DNA from: Tessaracoccus timonensis
Lineage (GTDB): Bacteria > Actinomycetota > Actinomycetes > Propionibacteriales > Propionibacteriaceae
NCBI RefSeq assembly: GCF_900343145.1
Contig: NZ_LT996886.1
Coordinates: 62,001 to 126,000 of the forward strand
DNA length: 64,000 nt
Reading direction: 5' to 3'
This document shows, one piece after another, positions 34,057 to 45,279 of the stretch. A program made the translations under genes and the position numbers. The number at the start of each line of letters is the position of its first letter. The first letter of the stretch is position 1. A model generated the notes under the pieces. That model did no database searches. It was not told where the DNA came from and worked only from the letters and a program-made list of their open reading frames with translations.

Positions 34057-35180
34057 GCAACAACCACCCCGTAGTAGACCCGACGACCGACCACGTCGTC
34101 GACAACCCGGGCATTGAGGAGCACGTCGAGCGTTACACCAACGTCGACAAGGGTGCCGGCAACCGCGCGTACGGCGCCATCTTGGTGATGCTCGCGGCGG
34201 TCCCAGTGCTGGCCATCTGCAACCTCGTGATCTACTTTGCAGTCCCCCGCGGTACCCAGATCAACATTGAATTTGCGGGAGTGAGCTTCCTGCACGCGAA
34301 CGCCCACAACGTCGGATTGGGGCTCACCCTCGGCCTGGGCATCCTGCTCATCGGGCTCGCTGTCGTGCAGTGGGCGCGTGCACTCATGGGCGACCACGAG
34401 ATCCAGGAAGAACGCCACTCGGCCGCGTCGGATGAGGACACCCGACAGGCCGCCATCGAGGTGTTCAACAAGGGCGTTGAAGAATCGAACGTGAAGCGCC
34501 GCCCGCTCATCCTCGGTGCGCTCGGCGGCGCCATCGGCTTCGCGGCCCTCCCCGCCGTCGTGACCCTTGCCGACATGGGCCCCTGGCCGACGAGCAAGCA
34601 CCGCAAGGAAACCATCGAGAGGACGCTGTTCGCCGCTGCGCCGGAGAAGGAAGTCATGCTCGTCAACGACGAGACCTGGCGCCCCATCAAGGCCTCCGAC
34701 CTCGAGATCGGTCAGCTGGTCAACGCTGAACCGTCGAACCTGCACGGCTGGGTTGACGAAGACGGCAAGCACCACGACGAAGACGCCCTGCACGGCACCG
34801 AAGGCCACCAGGCGAAGGCCAAGGCCGCCATCGTGATCGTGCGCATGGATCCGAACGACATCAAGATCCCCGAATCTCGCAAGGACTGGCACGTCTCCGG
34901 CATCCTGGCGTACTCAAAGATCTGCACCCACGTCGGCTGCCCCATCTCACTGTGGGAACGCCAGACGCACCATCTGCTGTGCCCGTGCCACCAGTCCACC
35001 TTCGACCTCGGCAACTCCGGCGTCGTCGTGTTCGGACCAGCGGCCCGCGCGCTACCCCAGCTCCCCATCACGGTGAACGAGGACGGCTACCTCGTTGCCC
35101 GTGGTGACTTCACCGTTCCCGTCGGCCCGAGCTACTTCGAGCGCGACTCCCGCCACGACTACAAGGATGGTGACCAGTGA
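34053..35180 (+). CDS. qcrA: Cytochrome bc1 complex Rieske iron-sulfur subunit
   Basis: 375 residues from ATG 34053, overlapping the qcrC stop. Three transmembrane helices in the N-terminal half (AILVMLAAVPVLAICNLVIY; VGLGLTLGLGILLIGLAVVQ; LGGAIGFAALPAVVTL) are the actinobacterial form of QcrA. The C-terminal Rieske fold has CTHVGCPISLW and CPCHQSTFDL, giving the two Cys and two His ligands of the 2Fe-2S cluster. An insertion rich in His/Asp/Glu lies before the cluster domain. qcrB begins within its last codons. Confidence 0.96.
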   Translation: MSNNHPVVDPTTDHVVDNPGIEEHVERYTNVDKGAGNRAYGAILVMLAAVPVLAICNLVIYFAVPRGTQINIEFAGVSFLHANAHNVGLGLTLGLGILLIGLAVVQWARALMGDHEIQEERHSAASDEDTRQAAIEVFNKGVEESNVKRRPLILGALGGAIGFAALPAVVTLADMGPWPTSKHRKETIERTLFAAAPEKEVMLVNDETWRPIKASDLEIGQLVNAEPSNLHGWVDEDGKHHDEDALHGTEGHQAKAKAAIVIVRMDPNDIKIPESRKDWHVSGILAYSKICTHVGCPISLWERQTHHLLCPCHQSTFDLGNSGVVVFGPAARALPQLPITVNEDGYLVARGDFTVPVGPSYFERDSRHDYKDGDQ

Positions 35181-36868
35181 TGGCCAAGCCCACCACCATG
35201 ACGGTTGAGGACGAGGCCAGCACGAACCTCGAGCCGCGTCCTGCCGAGCATTCGACCAAGCACCCCGCTGGCGGGCTGGCGGACTGGGCTGACCAGCGCA
35301 TGGGCCTCGGCAAGATCGCCAAGTTCGGCCTGCGCAAGGTCTTCCCCGACCACTGGAGCTTCCTCCTGGGCGAGATCGCGCTCTACACCTTCATCATCTG
35401 TCTACTGACCGGCGTGTTCCTCACCATCTGGTTCAAGCCGTCGATGGCCGAGGTCATCTACGACGGCTCCTATCAGCCGATGAAGGGCATCGCCATCTCT
35501 CAGGCCTTCGAGTCGACGTTGAACATCAGCTTCGACGTGCGAGGCGGCCTCCTGCTGCGCCAGGTGCACCACTGGTCGGCGCTGCTGTTCGTCGCCGCCG
35601 CGACGGTACACGCGCTGCGTGTGTTCTTCACCGGCGCGTTCCGCAAGCCGCGTGAGATCAACTGGCTCATCGGAGTCGGTCTTCTGGGCTTGTCGCTGCT
35701 CGCCGGCTTCTCCGGCTACTCGCTGCCCGACGATCTCCTGTCCGGCACTGGCTTGCGCTTCGCTGACGGCCTCATCCGGTCGATTCCGCTCGTGGGCACC
35801 TGGGTGGAGTTCTTCCTCTTCAACGGTGAGTTCCCCGGAAACATGATCATCTCGCGCCTGTACATGGCGCACATTCTGCTGATCCCCGGCCTCCTGCTGG
35901 CGCTCATCGGCGCGCACATGACGCTGCTGGTGTACCACAAGCACACCCAGTACCCCGGCCCCGGCCGCACGCAGAACAACGTCGTCGGCTACCCGATGTT
36001 CCCCGTCTACGCGGCGAAGGCTGGCGGTTTCTTCTTCATCGTCTTCGGCACCATGGTGCTGTTCGGCGGTCTCTTCCAGATCAACCCCGTGTGGCTCTAC
36101 GGCCCCTACGATCCCGCCAAGGTGACCGCCGGTTCCCAGCCCGACTGGTACATGGGCTTCGCCGAGGGCTTCGTGCGCATCATGCCCAACTGGGAGTGGC
36201 ACATCGGGCACACCACGTGGAGCTGGAACGTGTTCATCCCCGGCGTGGGCGGACTCACCGTCTTGTTCACGCTGCTGGCGCTGTGGCCGTTCGTGGAGCG
36301 CTGGATCACTGGTGACAATCGTGAGCACCACATCCTGGACCGCCCCCGCAACGCCCCGACGCGCACCGCGCTCGGCGTCGCAGGAATGACGGCGTACGCA
36401 GTGATGTGGATGGGTGGCTCGAACGACATCCTCGCCATTCGGTTCAACCTGAACCTGAATGCCATCACGATCGCGCTGCAGTGGCTGCTATTCCTCGGCC
36501 CCGTCGTGGCGTTCATCGTGACCAAGCGCGTGTGCCTGTCGCTGCAGCGCAACGACCGTGAACGCGTCCTGCACGGCTCTGAGTCGGGCCAGATCGTCCG
36601 CACGCCGGAAGGCCGTTACTACGAGGACCACGTTGAGATCTCGCAAGGTGAGGCCTACACGCTCACCCAGCACGCGCAGTACGAGCCGGTGGAAGCCGAC
36701 GACGGCACCTCGCCGCTCGGCGTGGAGGGCCCGCCGAAGGTCTCGAAGTTCCGTGCGGCCATCTCGAGGTGGTATCTCGGTCACGACATTCCGAAGCCGA
36801 CGCGCGGCGAGATCGAGGACGCGCATCACGACGATGATGATTCAGATGCGCCGGCGCTAGAGCGCTGA
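35177..36868 (+). CDS. qcrB: Cytochrome bc1 complex cytochrome b subunit
   Basis: 563 residues. GTG 35177 or ATG 35180 is the start; both overlap the qcrA TGA. Eight to nine transmembrane helices. Haem-ligating histidines lie in LRQVHHWSALLFVAAATVHALRVF (split across two helical turns) and MAHILLIPGLLLALIGAHMT. The Qo-site motif appears as NPVWLYGPYDP. The actinobacterial C-terminal extension is hydrophilic and acidic, ending DDDDSDAPALER. A strong terminator follows. Confidence 0.96.
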   Translation: MMAKPTTMTVEDEASTNLEPRPAEHSTKHPAGGLADWADQRMGLGKIAKFGLRKVFPDHWSFLLGEIALYTFIICLLTGVFLTIWFKPSMAEVIYDGSYQPMKGIAISQAFESTLNISFDVRGGLLLRQVHHWSALLFVAAATVHALRVFFTGAFRKPREINWLIGVGLLGLSLLAGFSGYSLPDDLLSGTGLRFADGLIRSIPLVGTWVEFFLFNGEFPGNMIISRLYMAHILLIPGLLLALIGAHMTLLVYHKHTQYPGPGRTQNNVVGYPMFPVYAAKAGGFFFIVFGTMVLFGGLFQINPVWLYGPYDPAKVTAGSQPDWYMGFAEGFVRIMPNWEWHIGHTTWSWNVFIPGVGGLTVLFTLLALWPFVERWITGDNREHHILDRPRNAPTRTALGVAGMTAYAVMWMGGSNDILAIRFNLNLNAITIALQWLLFLGPVVAFIVTKRVCLSLQRNDRERVLHGSESGQIVRTPEGRYYEDHVEISQGEAYTLTQHAQYEPVEADDGTSPLGVEGPPKVSKFRAAISRWYLGHDIPKPTRGEIEDAHHDDDDSDAPALER

Positions 36869-36884
36869 GGCATTCCGTCTGCAC

Positions 36885-38414
<1,530 letters not shown>

Positions 38415-38432
38415 CGAAGGGGCGCGCAGGCG

Positions 38433-38831
38433 TCAGTGCTGGTAGTCGCCTCGGTAGAACTCCAGCACCCAGCCGGTGACGGCCCAGATGCCGACGCCGA
38501 TGCCGAGCACGCTGATCCACCACTGCTCGACGCTCATGCCGAGCATGATGATGGTGACCACCACCGCACACCAGAAGGGCCAGGTGCTCTTCGGCGCGAA
38601 GAATCCGTAGTTGCCGGCGGCCTCTTCGATGGTGCCGTCTTCCCTGTCTTCTGGGCGGGCGTCGAAGTGCTTGGCCTCGTAGCTGAGGAAGGCCGCAATC
38701 ATGAGGCCCAGCGCGAAGGTGAAGCCCAGCGCGATGGTGCCGATGATCTCCTTGCTCGCAAACCAGTAGACCGGAGTCATCACCGCGAAGAAGACCGCGA
38801 TGAACCAAAAGATCCTGGATTCGGTCTTCAC
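38433..38831 (-). CDS. ctaF: Cytochrome c oxidase subunit IV, actinobacterial type
   Basis: 132 residues with four transmembrane helices ([78 protein letters not shown]) and a conserved acidic loop ([20 protein letters not shown]). This is the small actinobacterial CtaF that stabilises the aa3 oxidase. Its ATG overlaps the ctaD stop by four bases; last gene of the ctaC-ctaD-ctaF operon. Confidence 0.93.
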   Translation of the reverse strand: MKTESRIFWFIAVFFAVMTPVYWFASKEIIGTIALGFTFALGLMIAAFLSYEAKHFDARPEDREDGTIEEAAGNYGFFAPKSTWPFWCAVVVTIIMLGMSVEQWWISVLGIGVGIWAVTGWVLEFYRGDYQH

Positions 38832-40555
38832 TTCGAGGCCTCCTCAAGCTCCAGAGCATCATCTTCGTCGAGCAGCTCGCCCGGATCGACGTCGTGCGGC
38901 TCCTCAGCCAGTTCGGGATGAGCCAGATCGAAGGCCGGGTTCACGGAGCGAACGCGAGGCAGCGAATCAAAGTTGTGCCTAGGCGGCGGGCACGAGGTGG
39001 CCCACTCCAGGGTACGGCCCCAACCCCACGGGTCGTTGACCTCCACCTTGGGGGCCTTCCGCGTGATCCACACGTTCCAGAAGAACGGGAGCATCGAGAC
39101 GCCCAGGAAGAACGCGCCGAAGGTGGATACCTGGTTGAGCACGGTGAAGCCTTCCCAGGCACCGTAGTCGGCGATACGGCGCTGCATGCCTGCGACGCCC
39201 AGCCAGTGCTGCACGAGGAACGTGAGGTGGAAGCCGATGAAGATCATCCAGAAGTGCGCCTGGCCGAGCTTCTCGTTCAGCATGCGCCCGGTGAACTTGG
39301 GCCACCAGTAGTAGAAGCCCGCAAAGGTAGAGAACACCACGGTGCCGAACAGCACGTAGTGGAAGTGCGCCACCACGAAGTAGGAGTCGGTCACCTGGAA
39401 GTCGAGCGCCGGCGAGGCGAGGATGATGCCGGTGAGGCCACCGAACAGGAAGGTGACGAGGAAGCCGATGGCGAACAGCATCGACGTGTTCAACGTCAAC
39501 GACCCTCGCCACATCGTGCCGATCCAGTTGAAGAACTTCACGCCCGTCGGGATGGCGATCATGAAGGTCATGAACGCGAAGAACGGCAGGCTCACCGCGC
39601 CAGTGGCGAACATGTGGTGGGCCCACACCGACACCGACAGGGCGCCGATGGTCAAGGTGGCGAAGACCAGGCCGTAGTAGCCGAACACCGGCTTGCGGCT
39701 GAACACGGAGAGTACCTCGGTGATGATGCCGAAGAACGGCAGCGCCAGCACGTACACCTCAGGGTGTCCGAAGAACCAGAACAGGTGCTGGTAGAGCATC
39801 GCACCGCCGGACGCAGCGTCGAAGATGTGCGACCCCAGCACGCGGTCAGAGCCGAGCACAAGCAGTGACGCACCAAGGACAGGGAACGTGATGATCACCA
39901 TCATGGAGGTGACGAGGATGTTCCAGCAGAAGATCGGCATACGGAACATGGTCATGCCAGGGGCACGCATGCAGATGATCGTGGTGATGAAGTTCACCGA
40001 GCCGAGGATGGACGAAAGGCCCAGAACGTAGAGGCCGAACACCCAGAAGTTTGAGCCGAGCCCTGGCGAGTGCAGCGACGTCGACAGCGGCGTGTAGCCA
40101 AACCAGCCGAAGCTCGCGGCGCCTTCCTTCGTGAAGAACCCAGCACAGGCCAGAAGCGAGCCGAACAGATAAAGCCAGTAGGTGAAGGCGTTCAGCCTCG
40201 GGAAGGCGACGTCGGGGGCACCAAGCTGCAGGGGCAGCATCGCGTTGGCGAAGCCGGCGAACATCGGCGTCGCGAACATGAGCAACATGATGGTGCCGTG
40301 CATGGTGAAGAACTGGTTGAACGTCTCATGGTTCACGAACTGCATGCCGGGGTTCGCGAGCTCAGCCCGGATGCCCAGAGCAAGCACGCCGCCGAAGCAG
40401 AAGAAGAACATCGCTGTGACGAAGTACATGTTGCCCAACACCTTGTGGTCGGTGGTGGACAGGTACTTCATCATCGTGGCGCCCAACGAGTGCGTGGACT
40501 TCGTCGTCGCAGGCGACGGCAGCTGCGTCCGCCTGGCAATGGAATCGCTGCTCAT
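38828..40555 (-). CDS. ctaD: Cytochrome c oxidase subunit I
   Basis: 575 residues, twelve transmembrane helices. It binds haem a and the haem a3-CuB centre. Visible are [15 protein letters not shown] (haem a His), [20 protein letters not shown] (CuB His with Glu and the covalently linked Tyr), [10 protein letters not shown] (CuB His-His) and [10 protein letters not shown] (haem a3 and a His). These identify an A-type (D- and K-channel) oxidase. ATG 40555 overlaps the ctaC stop as TGATG. Confidence 0.97.
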   Translation of the reverse strand: MSSDSIARRTQLPSPATTKSTHSLGATMMKYLSTTDHKVLGNMYFVTAMFFFCFGGVLALGIRAELANPGMQFVNHETFNQFFTMHGTIMLLMFATPMFAGFANAMLPLQLGAPDVAFPRLNAFTYWLYLFGSLLACAGFFTKEGAASFGWFGYTPLSTSLHSPGLGSNFWVFGLYVLGLSSILGSVNFITTIICMRAPGMTMFRMPIFCWNILVTSMMVIITFPVLGASLLVLGSDRVLGSHIFDAASGGAMLYQHLFWFFGHPEVYVLALPFFGIITEVLSVFSRKPVFGYYGLVFATLTIGALSVSVWAHHMFATGAVSLPFFAFMTFMIAIPTGVKFFNWIGTMWRGSLTLNTSMLFAIGFLVTFLFGGLTGIILASPALDFQVTDSYFVVAHFHYVLFGTVVFSTFAGFYYWWPKFTGRMLNEKLGQAHFWMIFIGFHLTFLVQHWLGVAGMQRRIADYGAWEGFTVLNQVSTFGAFFLGVSMLPFFWNVWITRKAPKVEVNDPWGWGRTLEWATSCPPPRHNFDSLPRVRSVNPAFDLAHPELAEEPHDVDPGELLDEDDALELEEASK

Positions 40556-41418
40556 CAGTTACCCTCCTCGGATGCTGCCGTCGTCTCCGGCAACACATGT
40601 TTGGTGGTCTGCGGCATCGGGAGCAAGCCCTCATTCTGGGGGTTCGAAGCAAGCTCCTGCACGTGCTTCGCGTACTCCTCTTCGGAAACCACGTGCACCT
40701 TGAAGATCATGGCCGCGTGCAATTCGCCACACAGCTCGGCGCACTTACCGTCGTAGACGCCCTCCTTGTTGGGCGTCACGTCGAACGAGTTGGGATGGCC
40801 CGGGATGACGTCCATCTTGAAGTAGAACGCTGGCACCCAGAACGAGTGGATCACATCAGCGGAGTCAAGGTTGAAACGCACCCGCTTGTTCACCGGAAGG
40901 TAGAGCTCGGGGATCTTCTCGACGGTGCCGACCTCATGAGCATCGACGCCCACCTGAGGATCGTCAGCACCGTGGTAGTTGAACGTCCACGACCACTTCT
41001 GCCCAATGACATCGACGACGAGGTCCGGGTCTTCGCTTTGGTCGAGCACTTCGTCGAACACCCGCACGGTGTAGAGGAAGAGCACGCCGATGATGAGGAA
41101 CGGGACGAGCGTGTACAGCAGCTCAAGAGGCAGGTGGTACTTCGTCTGCCGCGGCGCGGGGGCGTCGTCGTCCTTGCGCCGGTAGCGAATGACAGACCAG
41201 AGGATCAAGCCCCACACCAAGGCGCCAATCACCAAGGCGGTGACCCAGAACCCCACCCAAAGGTTACCCATCGCGGGGGCCTGCTCGGATGCCGGTTCGG
41301 GCAGGCCGAACCGCGCACCCTGGCCGCTACAACCCGCCAGGCCGAGGAGCACGAGCACCCCTGCGATCGCCATGATCCTGCGGCCGGTTCGGGGCCGGGG
41401 AGGATTGCTTCTCACCAC
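40555..41418 (-). CDS. ctaC: Cytochrome c oxidase subunit II
   Basis: 287 residues from GTG 41418 (GGAAGG about six bases upstream); the in-frame extension to 41499 is judged non-coding. An N-terminal lipoprotein signal ([20 protein letters not shown]) ends in lipobox LAGC. Two transmembrane helices follow ([39 protein letters not shown]). The periplasmic cupredoxin domain carries the CuA ligands in [13 protein letters not shown] and the upstream [10 protein letters not shown], plus [10 protein letters not shown] for electron entry. First gene of the ctaC-ctaD-ctaF operon. Confidence 0.95.
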   Translation of the reverse strand: MVRSNPPRPRTGRRIMAIAGVLVLLGLAGCSGQGARFGLPEPASEQAPAMGNLWVGFWVTALVIGALVWGLILWSVIRYRRKDDDAPAPRQTKYHLPLELLYTLVPFLIIGVLFLYTVRVFDEVLDQSEDPDLVVDVIGQKWSWTFNYHGADDPQVGVDAHEVGTVEKIPELYLPVNKRVRFNLDSADVIHSFWVPAFYFKMDVIPGHPNSFDVTPNKEGVYDGKCAELCGELHAAMIFKVHVVSEEEYAKHVQELASNPQNEGLLPMPQTTKHVLPETTAASEEGN

Positions 41419-41495
41419 TGTTTGCCTTCCACGTTCTTTTCGCGACACATCGCTCGGATGTGTATAGCACTGCAAGGTCACCTTAACGCATAAAG

Positions 41496-41530
41496 GCACC
41501 CCCGGGTGAAGTCATTCAGCCCGGGGGTGC
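41496..41530 (-). terminator. Intrinsic terminator downstream of erpA
   Basis: GCACCCCCGGG (41496-41506) and CCCGGGGGTGC (41520-41530) form a perfect 11-bp stem with a 13-base loop, 45 bases beyond the erpA stop. On the minus strand it is followed by CTTTAT. It insulates erpA from the ctaC promoter region. Confidence 0.75.
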
Positions 41531-41575
41531 TAGTTATTCACAAATTCGTCGCGTGCGACGTCGCTTTCGTGACGA

Positions 41576-41926
41576 TTAGTGGAACGAATCGCCGCACGCG
41601 CAGGAACCCGTCGCGTTCGGGTTGTCGATGGTGAATCCCTGCTGCGAGATGGTGTCGACGAAGTCGATCGATGCGCCTCCCAGGTAGGGCGCGCTCATTC
41701 GGTCGGTGACCACCTTCACGCCTTCATAATCGGTGGCCTGGTCGCCGTCGAGTTCACGATCGTCGAAATACAGCTGGTAACGAAGGCCGGAGCAACCGCC
41801 GGGCTGCACAGCAATGCGCAACGATAGATCGTCGCGACCCTCTGCTTCGAGCAGAGCACGCACCTTGTCGACGGCCGCTTCCGTGAGGGTAACGCCGGTT
41901 GGTGCATCAGTCTGGGTTTCAGTCAC
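41576..41926 (-). CDS. erpA: Iron-sulfur cluster insertion protein (HesB/IscA/ErpA family)
   Basis: 116 residues from GTG 41926 (GGAG five bases upstream). A-type carrier that delivers Fe-S clusters to apoproteins. The three conserved cysteines are in GGCSGLRYQLYFDD and the C-terminal GSCACGDSF. Length and spacing match the family. It is a single gene with its own terminator; the tuberculosis homologue Rv2204c occupies the equivalent place. Confidence 0.94.
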   Translation of the reverse strand: MTETQTDAPTGVTLTEAAVDKVRALLEAEGRDDLSLRIAVQPGGCSGLRYQLYFDDRELDGDQATDYEGVKVVTDRMSAPYLGGASIDFVDTISQQGFTIDNPNATGSCACGDSFH

Positions 41927-41999
41927 GCTGACTCCATCAGTAGGGGTGTTGAACGCGCCCCAGTGTACGTGGCTGTCGACGTGACTCCAAGCACTTCCC

Positions 42000-42800
42000 T
42001 TATTCGAACCGCCAGGTGCGCGCCACACGCTCCGCCAGTGCTGCGAGGTCACGCTCTTCGACGGTGCGTGGATCGTCGCCGGTGTGCACCGCGTGGGCGG
42101 CCTCGATACCGGACAGACGCAGTTCGCGCGACGACACGAAGTTGCGACCGCAGACCACGATCACGGGGCGCAGCGCTTCCTCCGCGATCCGCACAACACG
42201 TTCGACGAGCGGCCCGCCACGAGTGTGGAAGTCGAGGTCAGTGCATCCCGTGACTATGAGGTCGGCCTGGGTGGCCGTCTCCGCGAAGCCGGTGCGTTCC
42301 ACGGTGAGTTCGAGCGCGCTCGTCAACGGTACGCCCTCACGCAGCAACAGCGCGCCGAACCCGTCGACGGCTCCCACGCCGGCGCCGTCGTGCACGCCCA
42401 GCGCTGCGAGCCATGCGCGCGCCTGGGCGTCCGCGTCGAGGCCGGCGGCAAGATCGTCGCCGCGCTCACGCGATCGCTGCACGGCTGTGCCTGTGAGTCC
42501 CGTCAGCGGCACCTCGACGTCCGCTTCAGCCACCACGGCCACGAAACGACGGCCGGCAATAGCCTGCGTGGCGCGGTCCGCGTCGGCCAAGCGAAACTCC
42601 AGCTGCCTCAGGTCGACGACGTCGGCCCCTCGTGCCAGCACGTCAGCAAGCTCATCGAGTGTGGAAGGCGCAGGCCAAGATGCTTCGAGGTCCACGACGG
42701 CAACCTCGGCACCTTCAGCTTGAAACGCCCGGGCGACGACGACGGATGCCGCGTGAGACTCCAGCGCGCCGACCGCGCCGGATGCGACAAGTACCCGCAC
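42000..42800 (-). CDS. Glycerate kinase-like protein (degenerate)
   Basis: 266 residues. The C-terminal half resembles bacterial glycerate kinases (GlxK/GarK fold): GAGVGAVDGFGALLLREGVP, TSALELTVERTGFAETATQA, DLIVTGCTDLDFHTRGGPL, RPVIVVCGRNFV. The usual N-terminal APDSFKGSLSA and ADGGEG motifs are replaced by VASGAVGALESHAASVVV, and the TGEGRLD motif by TGCTDLD. Kinase activity is therefore uncertain. The equivalent gene Rv2205c is likewise annotated as glycerate kinase-like. It lies between erpA and pspAA on the same strand. Confidence 0.7.
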   Translation of the reverse strand: MRVLVASGAVGALESHAASVVVARAFQAEGAEVAVVDLEASWPAPSTLDELADVLARGADVVDLRQLEFRLADADRATQAIAGRRFVAVVAEADVEVPLTGLTGTAVQRSRERGDDLAAGLDADAQARAWLAALGVHDGAGVGAVDGFGALLLREGVPLTSALELTVERTGFAETATQADLIVTGCTDLDFHTRGGPLVERVVRIAEEALRPVIVVCGRNFVSSRELRLSGIEAAHAVHTGDDPRTVEERDLAALAERVARTWRFE

Positions 42801-42808
42801 CCTTCTGA

Positions 42809-43114
42809 CTACTCCTGGACTTCGTCCGGCAGCAGACCGCCGTAGTAGTCGCGGGTGGTCTCGAGGACGAGCTTGACGTCGTCGAGGCTAGCCGTCGGGT
42901 CGGGCAAGACGACGTCGGACTCAGCCAGCACGTCGTCGGGCACCGGAGAGCCCAGTTCTTGGAGGCGAGTAAAGAGCTCTTGAAGCACTGCACGCATCGC
43001 CGCTTCGTCATCGGCCTCGACCGTGCGCTCCAGACGCTCATCGATTTCATTCAGACTCGTGAGGGCGTCGACGTCGATGGTCCACTGCCCCTCACCCATG
43101 ACTCGGATGATCAC
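42809..43114 (-). CDS. pspAA: PspA-associated protein PspAA
   Basis: 101 residues; MIIRVMGEGQWTIDVDALTS, then an acidic two-helix middle (LNEIDERLERTVEADDEAAM) and VLPDPTASLDDVKLVL match the PspAA domain found next to pspA in actinobacteria. It overlaps the 3' end of pspA by four bases, so the two are cotranslated. PspAA proteins are proposed partners in the envelope-stress response. Confidence 0.85.
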   Translation of the reverse strand: MIIRVMGEGQWTIDVDALTSLNEIDERLERTVEADDEAAMRAVLQELFTRLQELGSPVPDDVLAESDVVLPDPTASLDDVKLVLETTRDYYGGLLPDEVQE

Positions 43115-43938
43115 TGCTGAGGCTCCCCGTACGGATCTGCGACGGAGCCTTCCTGAGCGGGAGCCTGCTGCGGCGTAGCCCCCTGGGCCTGGCTCGGCGT
43201 TTCATTCGGCGCGTCGATGGCGGCAGGCTGCGCGGGCGCACCGCCCGTGAGCTGCGCCTTCATCGAGGCGAGCTCGTCCTCCACTGACGAGCTCGACGCC
43301 AGCTGGTCGAGCTCTCGAGTGATGTCGTCCTGCCCGAAGCCATCCTCCAGCGCGCCGGAGGCAACCAGCTCGTCGACGGCAGATGCACGAGCCTGCAGCT
43401 CCAGCGTCTTGTCTTCTGCACGCTGGATGGCGAGACCAATATCGTTCATCTCCTCGCCAATGCCGGTGAACGCCTCATTGATGCGGGTTTGTGCCTCAGC
43501 GGCGGAGTAGGTGGCCTTGATGGTCTCCTTGCGGGTGCGGAAGGCGTCGACCTTCGCCTGCAGGCGGGAACTCGCGCGAACGAGCTTCTCTTCTTCCTGC
43601 TGCAACTGGGCATGCTGCGCCTGCAGCTCTGCGAGCTGCTGCTGCAGGCCCGACTTACGGGTAAGCGCCTCGCGGGCAAGGTCTTCCCGGTTCGATTCCA
43701 GTGCACGCTGCGCCGCCGACGTGAGGCGGTCAATCTCCTGGTTCAACTTGCTGGCTTGGAGCTCCACCCGCTTGCGGCTGGTGGCCACATCCGCGACACC
43801 GCGGCGCACGTTCTGCAAAAGCTCCAGCTGTTTCTGGTACGAGTAATCGAGCGTTTCACGGGGGTCCTCATACTGATCCAAGGCTTTGTTGGCCTTGGAG
43901 CGAAACACCATCGCAATGCGTTCAAAGATGCCGGCCAC
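43111..43938 (-). CDS. pspA: PspA/IM30 family envelope-stress protein
   Basis: 275 residues from GTG 43938, chosen for AAGGA about eight bases upstream and the family N-terminus (VAGIFERIAMVFRSKANKALDQ without the upstream extension). Nearly all coiled coil through residue 220 (YEDPRETLDYSYQKQLELL; LQQQLAELQAQHAQLQQEEE). It ends in a Pro/Ala/Gln-rich tail (SQAQGATPQQAPAQEGS). PspA oligomerises on damaged inner membrane. Divergent from the DUF3043 gene with 177 bp between. Confidence 0.93.
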   Translation of the reverse strand: MAGIFERIAMVFRSKANKALDQYEDPRETLDYSYQKQLELLQNVRRGVADVATSRKRVELQASKLNQEIDRLTSAAQRALESNREDLAREALTRKSGLQQQLAELQAQHAQLQQEEEKLVRASSRLQAKVDAFRTRKETIKATYSAAEAQTRINEAFTGIGEEMNDIGLAIQRAEDKTLELQARASAVDELVASGALEDGFGQDDITRELDQLASSSSVEDELASMKAQLTGGAPAQPAAIDAPNETPSQAQGATPQQAPAQEGSVADPYGEPQQ

Positions 43939-44115
43939 GAAAACTATCCTTCCGAAGGGGTCTGCCACATCAAAGGTACATGGTGCCAAGCACGAAGCTC
44001 GAGCGAACCCAGTAAATCTTTTTCTGCCGGGCACCCGACGTCAACTTCGAGCACCAGAGCGCAACCGGTAGAATGCAGCTTCGCCAATATCGTTCACCAC
44101 TGTGAGGTAGTACAC

Positions 44116-44763
44116 GTGGGACTCTTCCGCCCCTATGAACGCTCTGACAAGTCCACCCGGGCACGCACGTCGACCGTGCCCGAGAAGCTGAAGAAGGCCC
44201 CCGACGCGAACGCGGCAACGTCCACGGATGAGCAGGAGCCGACGTCGGCCCCCGCCGGCAAGAAGGTGGTTCGTCGGGGCGCGAAAACCGGGCCCACCCC
44301 CACCCGCAAGGAAGCGGAAGCGGCGCGCATGGAGCGCCTGCATCCGAACCTCAGCAAGAAAGAGCGTAAGAAGGCAGAGCGCGAGGCTCGGTATAAGGCT
44401 CAAACTGAGGCTTGGGAGCGCATCGAGAAGAGCCCCGAGCGCACGCTGCTGCGCGACTTCGTCGACACGCGCTGGACGCTTGCCGAATTCATGATGCCGT
44501 TCATGCTCATCATCCTGGCGGCCATGTTCGTGTTCATGGCAAATATTGAGATCACCACGATCATCGCGTTCCTGCTGTGGGGATTCTTCTTCGCCACTCT
44601 CATCAACATCTGGATCATGTGGCGAAGCTTCAAGAAGCTCCTCGCTGAGCGTGTGCCCAACGCACACACCAAGGGCCTGCTCATGTACATGATGAACCGC
44701 GCGATCATGATCCGACGCTTCCGTCGCCCCCTGCCCCGAATCAAGCGAGGAGACCCGATCTGA
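44116..44763 (+). CDS. DUF3043 membrane protein
   Basis: 215 residues from GTG 44116 (GAGG about nine bases upstream; the longer open frame upstream overlaps pspA antisense and is rejected). A highly charged N-terminal half (VRRGAKTGPTPTRKEAEAAR; SKKERKKAEREARYKAQ) is followed by two transmembrane helices (FMMPFMLIILAAMFVFMAN; IIAFLLWGFFFATLINIW) and a basic C-terminus. Matches the actinobacterial DUF3043 family (Rv2206 equivalent). Function unknown. Confidence 0.85.
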   Translation: MGLFRPYERSDKSTRARTSTVPEKLKKAPDANAATSTDEQEPTSAPAGKKVVRRGAKTGPTPTRKEAEAARMERLHPNLSKKERKKAEREARYKAQTEAWERIEKSPERTLLRDFVDTRWTLAEFMMPFMLIILAAMFVFMANIEITTIIAFLLWGFFFATLINIWIMWRSFKKLLAERVPNAHTKGLLMYMMNRAIMIRRFRRPLPRIKRGDPI

Positions 44764-44969
44764 TGAGCTATCACTGGGAACCCGCTACCGGGTCATTCGA
44801 CCGCGAAGAGCTCGATCGCAACGACCTCCTGAAACGCTTCGACTCCAAGGAAGCCGCCGAGGAGTGGATGTCGCTGTTCTACGACGACTTAGTGAACCTC
44901 GGGGTCGCTGAGGCCACCCTCATGGAGGAGGACAGGGTCGTCTACGGCCCCATGTCGCTGCTTCCCTGA
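44763..44969 (+). CDS. Small acidic protein, unknown
   Basis: 68 residues starting MSYHWEPATGSFDREELDRN. Its ATG overlaps the DUF3043 stop as TGATG, which supports real translation. The sequence is acidic with a predicted helix (SKEAAEEWMSLFYDDLVNLG). Similar short proteins follow DUF3043 genes in actinobacteria (from memory). Its last 81 bases overlap the opposite-strand gene at 44889. Confidence 0.7.
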   Translation: MSYHWEPATGSFDREELDRNDLLKRFDSKEAAEEWMSLFYDDLVNLGVAEATLMEEDRVVYGPMSLLP

Positions 44970-45242
44970 TCGCACCAGCAATACGACGCCGAACACCGTC
45001 GCTATCGCACCGATCCCAATGACGAACGGGGTCTGCTCGCGCACGGTGCGGATGCGCTGCTCGTAGGTTTGCAGCTTCTCGTCAGTGTTGACCTCCGTGT
45101 AGGTCGATCCATGGCATACGTCGCCTGGCCCCATTTCCACTTCACCGCAGTGCGTCGTCGGATGCACGTAGGCCACCACACCCCAGCAGGTGATGGCCAA
45201 GGCCGCTGCGATGAACAACCAGTAGGCGATTCGTTTTCCCAT
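44889..45242 (-). CDS. Small membrane protein with two transmembrane helices
   Basis: 117 residues from ATG 45242. An N-terminal helix (IAYWLFIAAALAITCWGVVAYV) is followed by an extracytoplasmic loop with two Cys (THCGEVEMGPGDVCHGSTY) that could form a disulfide. A second helix (TPFVIGIGAIATVFGVVLLV) precedes a hydrophilic tail. The helix-loop-helix plan with Cys pair looks like a genuine actinobacterial membrane protein. The C-terminal 27 codons overlap the convergent small gene; a shorter product cannot be excluded. Confidence 0.7.
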   Translation of the reverse strand: MGKRIAYWLFIAAALAITCWGVVAYVHPTTHCGEVEMGPGDVCHGSTYTEVNTDEKLQTYEQRIRTVREQTPFVIGIGAIATVFGVVLLVRSGKQRHGAVDDPVLLHEGGLSDPEVH

Positions 45243-45279
45243 GAGGGCAAAGTTACCCCGTCCTAGATAGGGTGGGAGA

